Assembly (NCBI RefSeq): GCF_040253635.1
Contig: NZ_JBEJGX010000003.1
Coordinates: forward strand, 4,489,501 to 4,553,500
Length of the DNA: 64,000 nt
Direction of reading: 5' to 3'
From: Streptomyces sp. Edi2
GTDB taxonomy: Bacteria; Actinomycetota; Actinomycetes; Streptomycetales; Streptomycetaceae
The notes below the pieces were generated by a model that worked only from the letters and a program-made list of their open reading frames with translations, was not told the DNA's origin and did no database searches. Made by a program: the position numbers and the translations under genes. Within the stretch, counting starts at the first letter, position 1. The number at the start of each line of letters is the position of its first letter. This document shows, piece after piece, positions 43,220-51,491 of the stretch.

Positions 43220-44001
43220 CAGATCTCCACCTCCAGGGACAGGTCCTTGCAGAACCCGACGGTCCGGCGCACCCAGTCCTCGGGGTGCTGCGGGTCGAAG
43301 TCGGCCATGGTCTCCAGGGCCCAGTACCGCTCGAAGGGCAGGACGTCGAGACCGGCGTCCCGCACCCGGCGGGCCCGCCACTTGGGCGTGTGGGTGCCGT
43401 AGACGCCGTGGCTGTCCAGGAGGGCGTCGGTGGCCTGCTGGAAGGCGACCTTGGCGGCGAGAACGGCGCTGTGGGTGTCGCCGCTCTCCAGCATGCCGAG
43501 CGCCTGCTCGACCTTGCCGTCCGCCTCGGAGAGGGAGCGGGTCGCGACGAACGCCCGGTAGGCGGAGTCGTGCAGCTGCTCCGCGCGCCGCTTGAGCCAG
43601 TCCGCGCCGGTCAGTGCCACCCCGCCGGACAGGCGCTCCAGGAACAGTTCCTCGTTCGAGGTGAGGATGCGCAGCGAGGACTCATCGGAGTCGAAGGCGT
43701 CCCAGGTGACCTTGTCCAGCATCTGGCCGACCTGGGCGTCGGTCCAGTAGGTGACCTCGTACCGCCGGCCGCCGTCGGTGAAGTCCACCGAGGTGACGGT
43801 GTCCGGGGTGAGCGGCACCGCCACCGTCCGGGCGCCCGGCATCCGGCAGGGGGCGCCGGTGAGGACGTAGAGGTCGAAGTCGCTCGCGGCGTGTGCCCAG
43901 CCCCGGGTGACCGAGCCGACCACCACGACGGCGACCGGGTCGTCGGGGGCCAGGTCCTTGCGCCTGAGTGCGTCCAGGCACCCGTCCAAGTCCGGTTTCA
44001 C
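43219..44001 (-). CDS. Nucleotidyltransferase-fold protein
   Basis: A 260-aa protein with the pol-beta-type nucleotidyltransferase motif GSVTRGWAHAASDFDLYV (G29, S30, D41, D43) followed by a helical HEPN-like second half. Nucleotidyltransferases of this type accompany some Gram-positive lasso-type clusters. It may adenylylate a pathway intermediate or a tRNA/peptide; the target is unknown. GTG start overlaps the CPBP stop (GTGA). Confidence 0.85.
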   Translation of the reverse strand: MKPDLDGCLDALRRKDLAPDDPVAVVVVGSVTRGWAHAASDFDLYVLTGAPCRMPGARTVAVPLTPDTVTSVDFTDGGRRYEVTYWTDAQVGQMLDKVTWDAFDSDESSLRILTSNEELFLERLSGGVALTGADWLKRRAEQLHDSAYRAFVATRSLSEADGKVEQALGMLESGDTHSAVLAAKVAFQQATDALLDSHGVYGTHTPKWRARRVRDAGLDVLPFERYWALETMADFDPQHPEDWVRRTVGFCKDLSLEVEI

Positions 44002-44795
44002 GACCAGCTCCTGTCCTCGTTCTCGCGCTGTAGTTCGATGACGATCTGAGGGATGTTGTTGACGAGGTGGGCGAGCAGGGCCGGGTAGACCGACTGCGAG
44101 GCCAGGGTCAGTGCGAGCAGCGCCACGGCCCCGGCGATCTCCACCGCGGTGGAGCGGACCGTGCCGCGCCGGTTGGCGCCCGGCTGGATGTGGTGCTGCG
44201 CCACGAAGGCCGTCGCCGCCAGCAGCCCCAGCAGCGCCGGGTCCGCCACCATCAGCACGGGAGCGCGGAAAAGGATCTCCTCCCCGACGGCGCCCACCGC
44301 GCCCGCGAAGGCGCGGGCGCTGCCGTGGGAGCGCGGAGTGGGCCCCAGCACGAAGGCGAGTTCACCGGTGAACAGCCCGGCCGGACGCAGCCCGCTCAGC
44401 ACGACCAGCCCGGCGCCGACGGCGAGCGCCACGGCGAACCACCACCACTCCCCGGTCCGGGTGAGCCACTGGGGAGCCGTGTACGCGGTGAGCGCCAGCG
44501 CGCCCAGCGGGGCCACCAGTCCGGCCAGCGTCTCCGCCCAGATGCTCGCGCCGCTGCGCCCGCCCCGCGGCACCCGCCACGGCAGGCCCATCAGCACGGC
44601 TTCGGCCACCAGCAGGACGGCCACCACCCGCAGGGCACCCGAGCCCACGGTCCACAGCCCAACGGCAAAGGCCGCCACCGTGGCGGCGGCCATCAGTTGC
44701 CGGGGCTCGGGCCGCCAGCCGACCGGTGTGAAGGTGGAGACGGAGCGGCGTTGCCGGCTCCCGTCGGGCACCGCCCGGCCGGCAGCCGTGGTCAT
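43998..44795 (-). CDS. CPBP family intramembrane metalloprotease-like protein
   Basis: A 265-aa polytopic membrane protein with about seven TM helices. The CPBP/Abi motifs EE172-173..R177 (GEEILFR), H201/H202 and H243-xxx-N247 (AHLVNN) are complete. CPBP proteases process CAAX proteins or bacteriocin/RiPP precursors. Here it is the best candidate for peptide release, because the cluster has no transglutaminase-like leader peptidase. The ATG overlaps the amidotransferase stop (ATGA). Confidence 0.9.
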   Translation of the reverse strand: MTTAAGRAVPDGSRQRRSVSTFTPVGWRPEPRQLMAAATVAAFAVGLWTVGSGALRVVAVLLVAEAVLMGLPWRVPRGGRSGASIWAETLAGLVAPLGALALTAYTAPQWLTRTGEWWWFAVALAVGAGLVVLSGLRPAGLFTGELAFVLGPTPRSHGSARAFAGAVGAVGEEILFRAPVLMVADPALLGLLAATAFVAQHHIQPGANRRGTVRSTAVEIAGAVALLALTLASQSVYPALLAHLVNNIPQIVIELQRENEDRSWS

Positions 44796-46990
44796 GGCGC
44801 CGCCTCCACGGTCACCACGATCCCCAGGTCGATGGCGTCGGCGAGCTCTTCGTGCACGGTCTCCAGGCTGTGCCCGAGCCCGTCGAGGACCTCGCCGATC
44901 GTGCGCTCACCGTCCAGCGCCCGCAGCACGGCGGACCACTCGGGCAGCTCGTCCTCGTCCAGGACGTACTCGATCTCGCCGTCGATGATCACGTACCACA
45001 CCGACGGTTCGGCGGGGTCCTTGAGCAGCAGCACGTTCTCCGCGACCGCCGCGCGGGTCCGCGGGTCGACGGGAGGCCGCCGTACGACCTCCGCCTCGAT
45101 CTTCTCCGCGTCGGTGTCCCAGTCGCCCACCGGCACCGACTGCGGCACGGGCGCCTTGGCCACCTGGACGTGCGGGGCGGGCAGCGAGGCGGCCATCTGC
45201 TCCAACAGGCCGAGGTTGACCGCCGAGAGCAGGAACTCCACGTGCCCGGAGGAGGGATTGGCCTGCAGCTGACGCAGCGTGGCCCGCAGGTTGTCCGCGT
45301 CCAGGAACTCCCGGGCGCCGGGTCCGCTCAGCGCCTCCTCCAGCAGCCGGCCGCCGTCCTGGGCGAGCATGGCGCCGAACGCGCGGTAGGTGTGCCGGAC
45401 GCCCTCCCCGTAGAAGAAGGGGCCCTTGGGGCGGTGCACCAGCTCGTCGGGAAGGTGGCCGACCAGGGAACGCCGCAGAATCTGCTTGTCCCAGATCAGG
45501 CGGGGGCGCAGCGCCCGGGGCACCGCGGCCACCAGCTCGATGAGGCGGTGGTCCAGGAACGGCACCCGGGCCTCGATGCCGTTGCCGGCCGCCGACCGGT
45601 CCTCGTGCCAGCAGTTGTACTGCTGCACATCGCGGTACTTCCAGCGGAACAGCGCCTCGTACGGCTCGTGGGCCGGGCGGCCGGCGGCGTCGCGCAGCAC
45701 CGAGGACTTGACCAGCGGCAGGCCGGGGACGTCCCACCAGGCACCCAGTTCGGGGCTGCGGTACTGGTCCCGGCGGACCGCCATACGGTCCAGGTTGTCC
45801 AGGAAATCGGGCCATTCACCGCCGCCCGCGATGCCCTTGGAGTAACCGCCGTTGAATTCATCGGCCCCGCCGCCCAGCAGCATGGCTTTGATATGCGGCG
45901 TCCGGTCACGGACGTAGCGATACATCTCGTGCTTGTAGAACGCCTCGGGACCGGCCAGCGGCGTCTGCATCAGCCACAGGAACCGCTTCCACTCCTCCGC
46001 ACCGGGGACGGAATCGGTGCGGAAAAGGATCTGATGATTCGTCAGTCCCAGAATCCCGGCCGTGCGGTGCCCCCATTCGGAGTCGCCGTTGGCGAGGGTG
46101 CTGCCGTTCAGCGCGGTGAAGGTCTGGGGCTTGCCGGAGGCCAGTGCGGCCACCGCGGCGGAGTCGATTCCGCCGCTGAGGAAGAGGCCGATCTCGACGT
46201 CGGCCATCTCGCAGTCGGCCACCGCGGAGGACAGCAGCTCGCCGTAGCGGCGCACCAGCTCTTCCTCGGACGCGCCGCCGGTGGAGTCGAATTCGGGGAA
46301 CGACCAGTAGCGGTGGGTCGAGCGCTCGCCGGAACGCAGGTCGAAGGAGACCACACAGCCGGCCGGGGCGAGCTCGATGTCCTTGAACCAGGAGTGGGCC
46401 GGGCTCTCGTCGAACGCCGGCGCACGCGTCATGGCCTGGTCGCGCAGCGCGCGCCCCCAGTCCAGCTCACGGGGGCAGGCGGGGTCCTCGAAGAGCGCCT
46501 TGACCTCCGAGCCGAAGACGACCCGCTCGGCGTTCTGGTGGTAGAAGACGGGCTTGATGCCGAACCGGTCGCGGGCCAGCAGCAGCCGGCCCCGGGTGCG
46601 GTCGTAGAGGGCGAGGGAGAACATCCCGCGCACCTTGTCCAGGAAGCGCAGCCCGTCACGGCGGTAGAGGTGGAGCAGCACCTCGCAGTCCGAGCGGGTC
46701 CGCAGCCGCGTGCCGCTCGGGAGCGTGGCGGCCAGTTCCTCGTGGTTGTAGATCTCGCCGTTGGCGATCAGAACCAGGTCGTCGTCCTCGGTCCGCAGCG
46801 GCTGGTCACCGCCGGCCACGTCGACCAACGACAACCGTACGAAGCCGAATCCGACCGGGCCCGAACGGTAGGAGGCCTCACCGTCGGGGCCGCGGTGCGC
46901 TATGGCCTGAACCATTCGCTGGAGCTGGGAGTCCGCGGCGCCGGTCAGCGCCCTTCCGTCCACGCGAGCGATTCCGCTCAGCCCACACAT
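44792..46990 (-). CDS. Asparagine-synthetase-like amidotransferase with C-terminal PqqD-like domain
   Basis: A 732-aa enzyme. The N-terminal glutaminase domain begins MCGLSG with nucleophile Cys2 and keeps RLSLVDVAGGDQP, NGEIYNHEEL and SDCEVLLH. The ATP-pyrophosphatase domain has LSGGIDSAAV (271-280), GGGADEFNGGY and EARVPFLDHRL. The final about 90 residues (from TRAAVAENVLLL) look like a PqqD/winged-helix domain. Lasso cyclases are related but usually have a degraded glutaminase, so this enzyme probably uses Gln-derived ammonia. ATG at 46990 is fixed by Cys2. Confidence 0.92.
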   Translation of the reverse strand: MCGLSGIARVDGRALTGAADSQLQRMVQAIAHRGPDGEASYRSGPVGFGFVRLSLVDVAGGDQPLRTEDDDLVLIANGEIYNHEELAATLPSGTRLRTRSDCEVLLHLYRRDGLRFLDKVRGMFSLALYDRTRGRLLLARDRFGIKPVFYHQNAERVVFGSEVKALFEDPACPRELDWGRALRDQAMTRAPAFDESPAHSWFKDIELAPAGCVVSFDLRSGERSTHRYWSFPEFDSTGGASEEELVRRYGELLSSAVADCEMADVEIGLFLSGGIDSAAVAALASGKPQTFTALNGSTLANGDSEWGHRTAGILGLTNHQILFRTDSVPGAEEWKRFLWLMQTPLAGPEAFYKHEMYRYVRDRTPHIKAMLLGGGADEFNGGYSKGIAGGGEWPDFLDNLDRMAVRRDQYRSPELGAWWDVPGLPLVKSSVLRDAAGRPAHEPYEALFRWKYRDVQQYNCWHEDRSAAGNGIEARVPFLDHRLIELVAAVPRALRPRLIWDKQILRRSLVGHLPDELVHRPKGPFFYGEGVRHTYRAFGAMLAQDGGRLLEEALSGPGAREFLDADNLRATLRQLQANPSSGHVEFLLSAVNLGLLEQMAASLPAPHVQVAKAPVPQSVPVGDWDTDAEKIEAEVVRRPPVDPRTRAAVAENVLLLKDPAEPSVWYVIIDGEIEYVLDEDELPEWSAVLRALDGERTIGEVLDGLGHSLETVHEELADAIDLGIVVTVEAAP

Positions 46991-47104
46991 CGTTACCTCG
47001 CTCGTTTCATGTGCTGGTTCCTCCGCCACAAGGCGGAAACGCCGTGCAAAGCGGCGCGACTCCCACGGAAGTGAAGGAGAAAGACGGTCGGCACCGGGAA
47101 GGGG

Positions 47105-47135
47105 CCACACCTCAAGGCACAACCTTGAGGTGTGG
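47105..47135 (-). terminator. Hairpin between the short peptide gene and the amidotransferase gene
   Basis: A perfect 13-bp stem CCACACCTCAAGG/CCTTGAGGTGTGG with a 5-nt loop lies 27 nt after the 22-codon gene. Such hairpins in RiPP operons let the precursor be made in excess of enzymes by partial termination and by protecting the 3' end. Two GGTTCAGACC copies (in 47143-47172) lie between it and the peptide gene. Confidence 0.75.
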
Positions 47136-47162
47136 CGCCTTTGCGGTTCAGACCGCCGTGGT

Positions 47163-47231
47163 TCAGACCACGGAGCCCAGAACGGTGCCCTGGTTGACCT
47201 TCTTGGCCTCCGGCTTGGTGTACTTACGCAT
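47163..47231 (-). CDS. 22-residue candidate precursor/carrier peptide
   Basis: A 23-codon gene with a strong ribosome site (GGGGGGGTG, 7-nt spacing) and an ATG at 47231. The peptide begins MRKYTKPEAKKV and ends GTVLGSVV. The YTKP tetrapeptide fits the Tyr-x-x-Pro motif read by PqqD-type recognition elements in lasso leaders, and two PqqD domains are encoded downstream. The last ten residues contain no Asp, Glu, Cys or Lys, so neither lasso macrolactam nor thioether rings can form. It is the first gene of the leftward operon. Real expression is inferred from the ribosome site, position and hairpin. Confidence 0.75.
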   Translation of the reverse strand: MRKYTKPEAKKVNQGTVLGSVV

Positions 47232-47793
47232 GGTGATTCACCCCCCCTTTGGGATCTTGCGGATATCCCCGGAATCCAGTGATCCAGAATTGCCCTTGCG
47301 GACCAACGCGGTGCCCGAAAGCACCACGCCTTTGCCCTTACGGGCTGAAGTCCCCCCGGACAACATCAGTTTTGAAAACCGGATGGATTCCCGACTTCCG
47401 GTGTTGGCTCGAATAGAACAGCGGATCTTGCTTGGATATGTCAATCACCGGTGATTGTGACGCACGCCACACAGCATTTCTTTCCCAAAACCGGATACTC
47501 TGTCTTGAGTTAGCGACATCAACTGCCCGGAGTTCCTTGCGGCTTCACACCCGCGAACAGGGGCGGTGACTGTCCCCAACGGCCGCGCGAACGGCCTCCG
47601 TTCGCGCGTCCCGATGCCGGGGGCCGCTGCACGGGGGGATCCATTGGGAGGCTGTAATTCCGCTTTTCCGCGGGAATCTTTGATTCCACTTTCCTCACGC
47701 TGCGCGTGGTGGCTTGATTTCGGCCATCACTGGCTGTCCCATGCTCGAAAACCGGTAGAGCGCCACCTCGGAACGGCACCACATGGAGGAATT
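47232..47793. promoter_or_regulatory. Divergent control region of the biosynthetic cluster
   Basis: 560 nt without a supportable gene, separating the two cluster operons. It is AT-richer than its surroundings. It contains the TTGACA/palindrome element (47439-47457) serving the leftward operon and ends in GGAGGA (47785-47790), the ribosome site of the rightward operon. The rightward promoter is not evident. Confidence 0.6.
47439..47457 (-). promoter_or_regulatory. Candidate promoter -35 (TTGACA) overlapped by a 16-bp perfect palindrome
   Basis: On the minus strand TTGACA (47439-47444) overlaps the palindrome CAATCACCGGTGATTG (47442-47457). A weak -10 such as TGTTCT lies 18 nt downstream. A palindrome on the -35 is a typical operator, yet no regulator gene lies in the cluster, so control is probably by an outside protein. 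The mRNA leader to the peptide gene would be about 180 nt. Confidence 0.55.
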
Positions 47794-48513
47794 TTGGCCA
47801 GCAACCCGGCTCTTTCGGCCGCTTTTCCGCTGCCCATCGAGCTCGAAGCGATCGTATTCGACTGCGACGGGCTTCTTTTGGACACGGAAACCTGCTGGTC
47901 ACGCGCGGAGGGCGCGCTCTTCCGTGCGCACGGGCGCGAATTCGGCCTGGCCGAAAAGCAACTTGTCATCGGCAAGACCGTGGAGGGCGTCGGCGAGGTG
48001 ATGGCCGATTACTTCGGGCGTCCCGGCGAGGGTGAGCTGCTCTCCGCCGAGCTGCTGGAGGGCGTGCGCCGGGAGCTGGCCGACGGGGTGGCCGCGCTGC
48101 CCGGGGCCGCTGACCTGGTACGGGCCTGTGCCGAGCGGCTGCCCGTCGCCGTCGCCAGCAATAGCCCCCGGTCGCTGCTGGAGACCGCGCTGGGGAGCTC
48201 CGGCCTGGCCGATCTGCTGCCGCTCTCGTTCGCGGCCGACGAGGTGGCGGCTCCCAAACCCGCCCCCGACCTCTATCTCACCGCCTGCCGGGCGCTCGGC
48301 GCCGACCCCGCCTCCTGTGTCGCCTTCGAGGACTCCCACACGGGCATCCGCGCGGCCCGCGCCGCGGGGCTCCACCTGGTCACCGTGCCCTCGCTGGCCG
48401 GCCAGGAGCTGGACCACGACTGGCTGCTGGACTCCCTGGCCGACCCCCAACTCCAGGCGTGGGCCCGTGCCCTGCGACCGGCGGTCGCCCCCGCCGCCCA
48501 CCGACCATCCTGA
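47794..48513 (+). CDS. HAD-superfamily phosphatase
   Basis: A 239-aa HAD hydrolase of the beta-phosphoglucomutase/phosphatase subfamily. Motif I is DCDGLLLDT (D23, D25), motif II VASNSPRS, the Lys is in APKPAPDLY and the acidic motif is FEDSHTGIRAARAAG, all intact. Dephosphorylation of a pathway intermediate is likely. No ATG fits; TTG at 47794 follows GGAGG with 4-nt spacing. It is the first gene of the rightward operon. Confidence 0.87.
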   Translation: MASNPALSAAFPLPIELEAIVFDCDGLLLDTETCWSRAEGALFRAHGREFGLAEKQLVIGKTVEGVGEVMADYFGRPGEGELLSAELLEGVRRELADGVAALPGAADLVRACAERLPVAVASNSPRSLLETALGSSGLADLLPLSFAADEVAAPKPAPDLYLTACRALGADPASCVAFEDSHTGIRAARAAGLHLVTVPSLAGQELDHDWLLDSLADPQLQAWARALRPAVAPAAHRPS

Positions 48514-48708
48514 CCACCTGCCCCGTGACCACCTGACCACCTGCTCCGTGACCAGCTGACCGCTCGTCACCACCCGTCCGTCCACGCCGAGAAGCGCTGC
48601 CCGGACGAAGCACCGGGCCGCGCTCGCCCACCCACACCGAGCACCGCCCACGAACACCGAACCCGGCCCACCCACAAGGACTCCCTCCTCCTCACAAAGG
48701 AGCACGTC

Positions 48709-49401
48709 ATGCCGATCGGCACCCAGGGATTCACCGTCTTCGATCTGCCCGCCGTCCCCACGGAACTCCTGGACAGCTACGACGACCTTCCGGTCGACGA
48801 CTACATGGGCAACGGCACACGCTTCAAACGGTTCTCGCAGTACCGGCTGTCCCCCGCCGAGGGCGACGCCTGGAACTTCGCGCTGCTGCCGCACCGGGAC
48901 TACACGGCGCTCAAGAAGTTCAACAAGGCCGCCGGCGGCATCCGCCGGACCTATGAGCCCGTCAAGGCCGACTTCACCGGCCTGATCTCCCGGGGCATCG
49001 CCGGTATCGGCCTCGACCGCGGCGAGGACTGGCAGATCAATGTGCACCAGAACCGCACCCGGGCCGAGGCCGGCCGCCCCGGGCCGCTGACGCCCGAGGG
49101 CGTGCACCACGACGGCCACGAGTTCGTGATGATCGCCGTACTGCGCCGGCAGGACGTGGGCGGCGGCGAGACCCGGCTGTGGAAGCCCGGCGCCGACGAG
49201 CCCTTCTGGAGCGGGACGCTCGAGGCGGGCCAGGCCGTACTCCTCGACGACAAGGCCATCGCCCACGACGTGACCGACGTCGTGGCGGCCGGTGACCGGC
49301 CCGGACACCGGGACATCGTGATCGTCGCGTTCTCGCGCTGGCAGCACAAGTGGTACGGCGACGAGCACGACTCCGTCGCGCTGTCCGAGGACGCCGGCTG
49401 A
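48709..49401 (+). CDS. 2-oxoglutarate/Fe(II) dioxygenase (free amino acid hydroxylase type)
   Basis: A 230-aa protein of the 2OG-Fe dioxygenase family that includes isoleucine 4-hydroxylase. The facial triad is H133-x-D135 (EGVHHDGHEF) and H186 (AHDV), with R201 to bind 2-oxoglutarate. Family members hydroxylate free amino acids, so it probably makes a hydroxylated amino-acid building block. AAAGGAG precedes the ATG. The 195-nt gap upstream has repeats of GTGACCACCTGACC type and no gene. Confidence 0.88.
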   Translation: MPIGTQGFTVFDLPAVPTELLDSYDDLPVDDYMGNGTRFKRFSQYRLSPAEGDAWNFALLPHRDYTALKKFNKAAGGIRRTYEPVKADFTGLISRGIAGIGLDRGEDWQINVHQNRTRAEAGRPGPLTPEGVHHDGHEFVMIAVLRRQDVGGGETRLWKPGADEPFWSGTLEAGQAVLLDDKAIAHDVTDVVAAGDRPGHRDIVIVAFSRWQHKWYGDEHDSVALSEDAG

Positions 49402-49456
49402 GCCCGGCCGCCGCCTCCCCTCACCACCCATACCTAGAAGATTGTGCTGATTCCCC

Positions 49457-50527
49457 ATGCCTGAGAACTGGAAAGCCCGGCTCGCCGAGGGTCCGCTGTC
49501 CGCGGTGCGCGCCCTGGAGTCCTGTACCGCCGGCGAACTGACCCTGCTCACCGAGAACTACGCCTTCCGCGGCGCGCTGGCCGCCGCCTGCAAGGAGCTC
49601 ACCGGGCGCGCCTACGCCGGCAAGGACCGCGCCGCGCTCGCCGACATGCACGAACTCCTCGCCCTCATCTACGACCGGGACTTCTCCGGCGTGGTCATCG
49701 CCGAGGTCGACCACGAACGCACGCCCCTTCTGCGCGATGTCGCCGCGATCCTGGAAGCGGCCATGCTGGGTGAGGAAACCGCCCGCATCGACGAGGAGAC
49801 CGTCACCGGCTACCCGCGGTCCGGCACGGACTACGTCCGCTGGCTGAAGAACCTCGTCAACGACCACCCGGCCGGCCGGCACCCGCTCTACCACGAGCAC
49901 ATCGAGCAGCGGGGCTCGCGGGAGGACCTGCGGCTGCTGCTCGCCCAGGAGACCAGCCTCGACCCGCGCTTCGACGACATCCTCGCCTCGATGCAGATGG
50001 GCCGGACCGGCGGCGAGAAGATGGAGATAGCCGCCAACTACTGGGACGAGATGGGTAACGGCGACGCCGAGCAGGTCCACACCAGCCTCTTCTCCCAGGC
50101 CCTGGACTCCATCGGCGCCGACCCGGCCTTCATCCGGGACAGCTTCATGCTGGAGGCCGGGATCTGCGGAAACCTCTCCGCCTGCCTCGGTCTCGCCCGC
50201 CGGCACTACTTCAAGGCCGTGGGCTACTTCGGCGTGACGGAGTACCTGGCGCCCCGCCGCTTCCGCTGCGTGGTCGACACCTGGCGCAGACTGGGCCTGC
50301 ACGAGGTCGGCATCACCTACCACGACCTGCACATCGGCATCGACGCCGGGCACGCCTCCGGCTGGTTCAAGAACGTCGTGGCGCCGCTGGTGGACGGCGA
50401 CGCCCTGATCGGCCGGGACATCGCCCTGGGTGCCATGATCAGGCTCAACACCTCACAGGACTACCTCGACGAACTGCTGCGGCGGATGCAGGACCGGTCC
50501 CCCGTCGCGGTCGGCGCCAAAGCCTGA
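49457..50527 (+). CDS. Iron-containing redox enzyme, heme-oxygenase-like diiron oxidase (HDO)
   Basis: A 356-aa protein of the iron-containing redox enzyme family. The core carries QETSLDPRFDDIL, then NYWDEMGNGDAEQVHTSLF (acidic pair and H208) and, later, GITYHDLHIGIDAGHASGW. Known HDOs include N-oxygenases and C-C cleaving oxidases that make nitro, N-N or alkene groups in natural products. With two AurF-like enzymes it points to N-oxidation chemistry. ATG at 49457 lies 55 nt after the dioxygenase gene. Confidence 0.88.
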   Translation: MPENWKARLAEGPLSAVRALESCTAGELTLLTENYAFRGALAAACKELTGRAYAGKDRAALADMHELLALIYDRDFSGVVIAEVDHERTPLLRDVAAILEAAMLGEETARIDEETVTGYPRSGTDYVRWLKNLVNDHPAGRHPLYHEHIEQRGSREDLRLLLAQETSLDPRFDDILASMQMGRTGGEKMEIAANYWDEMGNGDAEQVHTSLFSQALDSIGADPAFIRDSFMLEAGICGNLSACLGLARRHYFKAVGYFGVTEYLAPRRFRCVVDTWRRLGLHEVGITYHDLHIGIDAGHASGWFKNVVAPLVDGDALIGRDIALGAMIRLNTSQDYLDELLRRMQDRSPVAVGAKA

Positions 50528-50537
50528 GGGGGAGGAC

Positions 50538-51491
50538 GTGCCACCACCCCTTCCGCCCCCTCGCCGCGACATGGCGGACGGCCATGACTTCGTGAAGTAC
50601 GAGGCCCTGGGCAACGACTACTTGGTGATCGCGCCGGCCGCCGGCCAGGTGGCGCCGACACCGGAGAACATCCGGCTGATCTGCGACCGCCACTACGGTC
50701 CCGGTGCCGACGGAGTCCTCTACGGCCCGCTCCCCGAGGAGCACGGTTTCGGGCTGCGCACCTTCAACTCCGACGGCACCGAATGCGAGCAGAGCGGCAA
50801 CGGGCTGCGCATTTTCGGCCGTTACCTCCACGACCACGGCTGGACCGGGGAACCGGAGTTCACCGTCCGCACCCCGGCCGGGCCGGTCACCGTGCAACTG
50901 GTGGACCAGGCCCCGGGCCCGGACGCACCGGCCGCCGCCTCCTCCGGCCCGGACCACACCGCAGGCGGTGCCCCCGTACGCGTCTCCATGGGGCGGGCGT
51001 CGCTGGACAGCGAGCTGATCGGTGCCACCGGTCCGCGCCGGGAGATGCTGCGCGAAACCCTCCCGGCGGCGGGCCGCGAGTGGACGGCCACCTGTGTCTT
51101 CCTGGGCAACCCGCACTGCGTCCTCCCGCTGGACGGCACCGAGGTGACCGAGGAGCTGGCCCGGCACGTGGGCCCCGTGCTCGCCGGCCACGACCGCTTC
51201 CCCGGGCGCATCAACGTCCAGCTCATGGAGGTAGGCGCCGCCGACCGCATCCGCATCGAGACCTACGAGCGGGGCGCCGGCTACACGCTCGCCTCGGGCA
51301 GCAGCGCCTGTGCGGCGGCCGTCGCCGCCCACACCCTCGGGCTGACCGGCCCCGAGGTCACCGTCGAGATGCCCGGCGGCCGGCTCGCCGTCGGCATCTC
51401 CGACGCCGGCGAGGTCACCCTCACCGGTCCGGCCCGGCCCGTCGTGGCCGGCCGGTGGACCCCGGCATTCCGCAGGCGGCTGGCCTCATGA
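50538..51491 (+). CDS. Diaminopimelate epimerase (DapF)-fold protein lacking both catalytic cysteines
   Basis: A 317-aa DapF homologue. The family motifs FNSDGTECEQSGNGLR and ERGAGYTLASGSSACA are present, but the two active-site Cys of DapF (in CGNG and ACGTG/S) are Ser86 and Ser253. Codons AGC at 50793 and TCG at 51294 confirm this. It may be a Ser-based isomerase, a non-racemising isomerase or a binding protein. GTG start at 50538 follows a GAGGGGGAGGA run; ATG at 50571 is an alternative. Coupled to the aminotransferase (ATGA). Confidence 0.9.
   Translation: MPPPLPPPRRDMADGHDFVKYEALGNDYLVIAPAAGQVAPTPENIRLICDRHYGPGADGVLYGPLPEEHGFGLRTFNSDGTECEQSGNGLRIFGRYLHDHGWTGEPEFTVRTPAGPVTVQLVDQAPGPDAPAAASSGPDHTAGGAPVRVSMGRASLDSELIGATGPRREMLRETLPAAGREWTATCVFLGNPHCVLPLDGTEVTEELARHVGPVLAGHDRFPGRINVQLMEVGAADRIRIETYERGAGYTLASGSSACAAAVAAHTLGLTGPEVTVEMPGGRLAVGISDAGEVTLTGPARPVVAGRWTPAFRRRLAS

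Noticed and set aside
47163..47231. Classical lasso peptide precursor
   Set aside because: The YxxP motif and AsnB/PqqD partners fit, but no Asp/Glu exists in the C-terminal part for an isopeptide ring, and no transglutaminase-like B2 protease is encoded.
47011..47454. Plus-strand open frame across the precursor and promoter region
   Set aside because: It runs antisense through the peptide gene and hairpin, lacks a ribosome site and has no family-like sequence.
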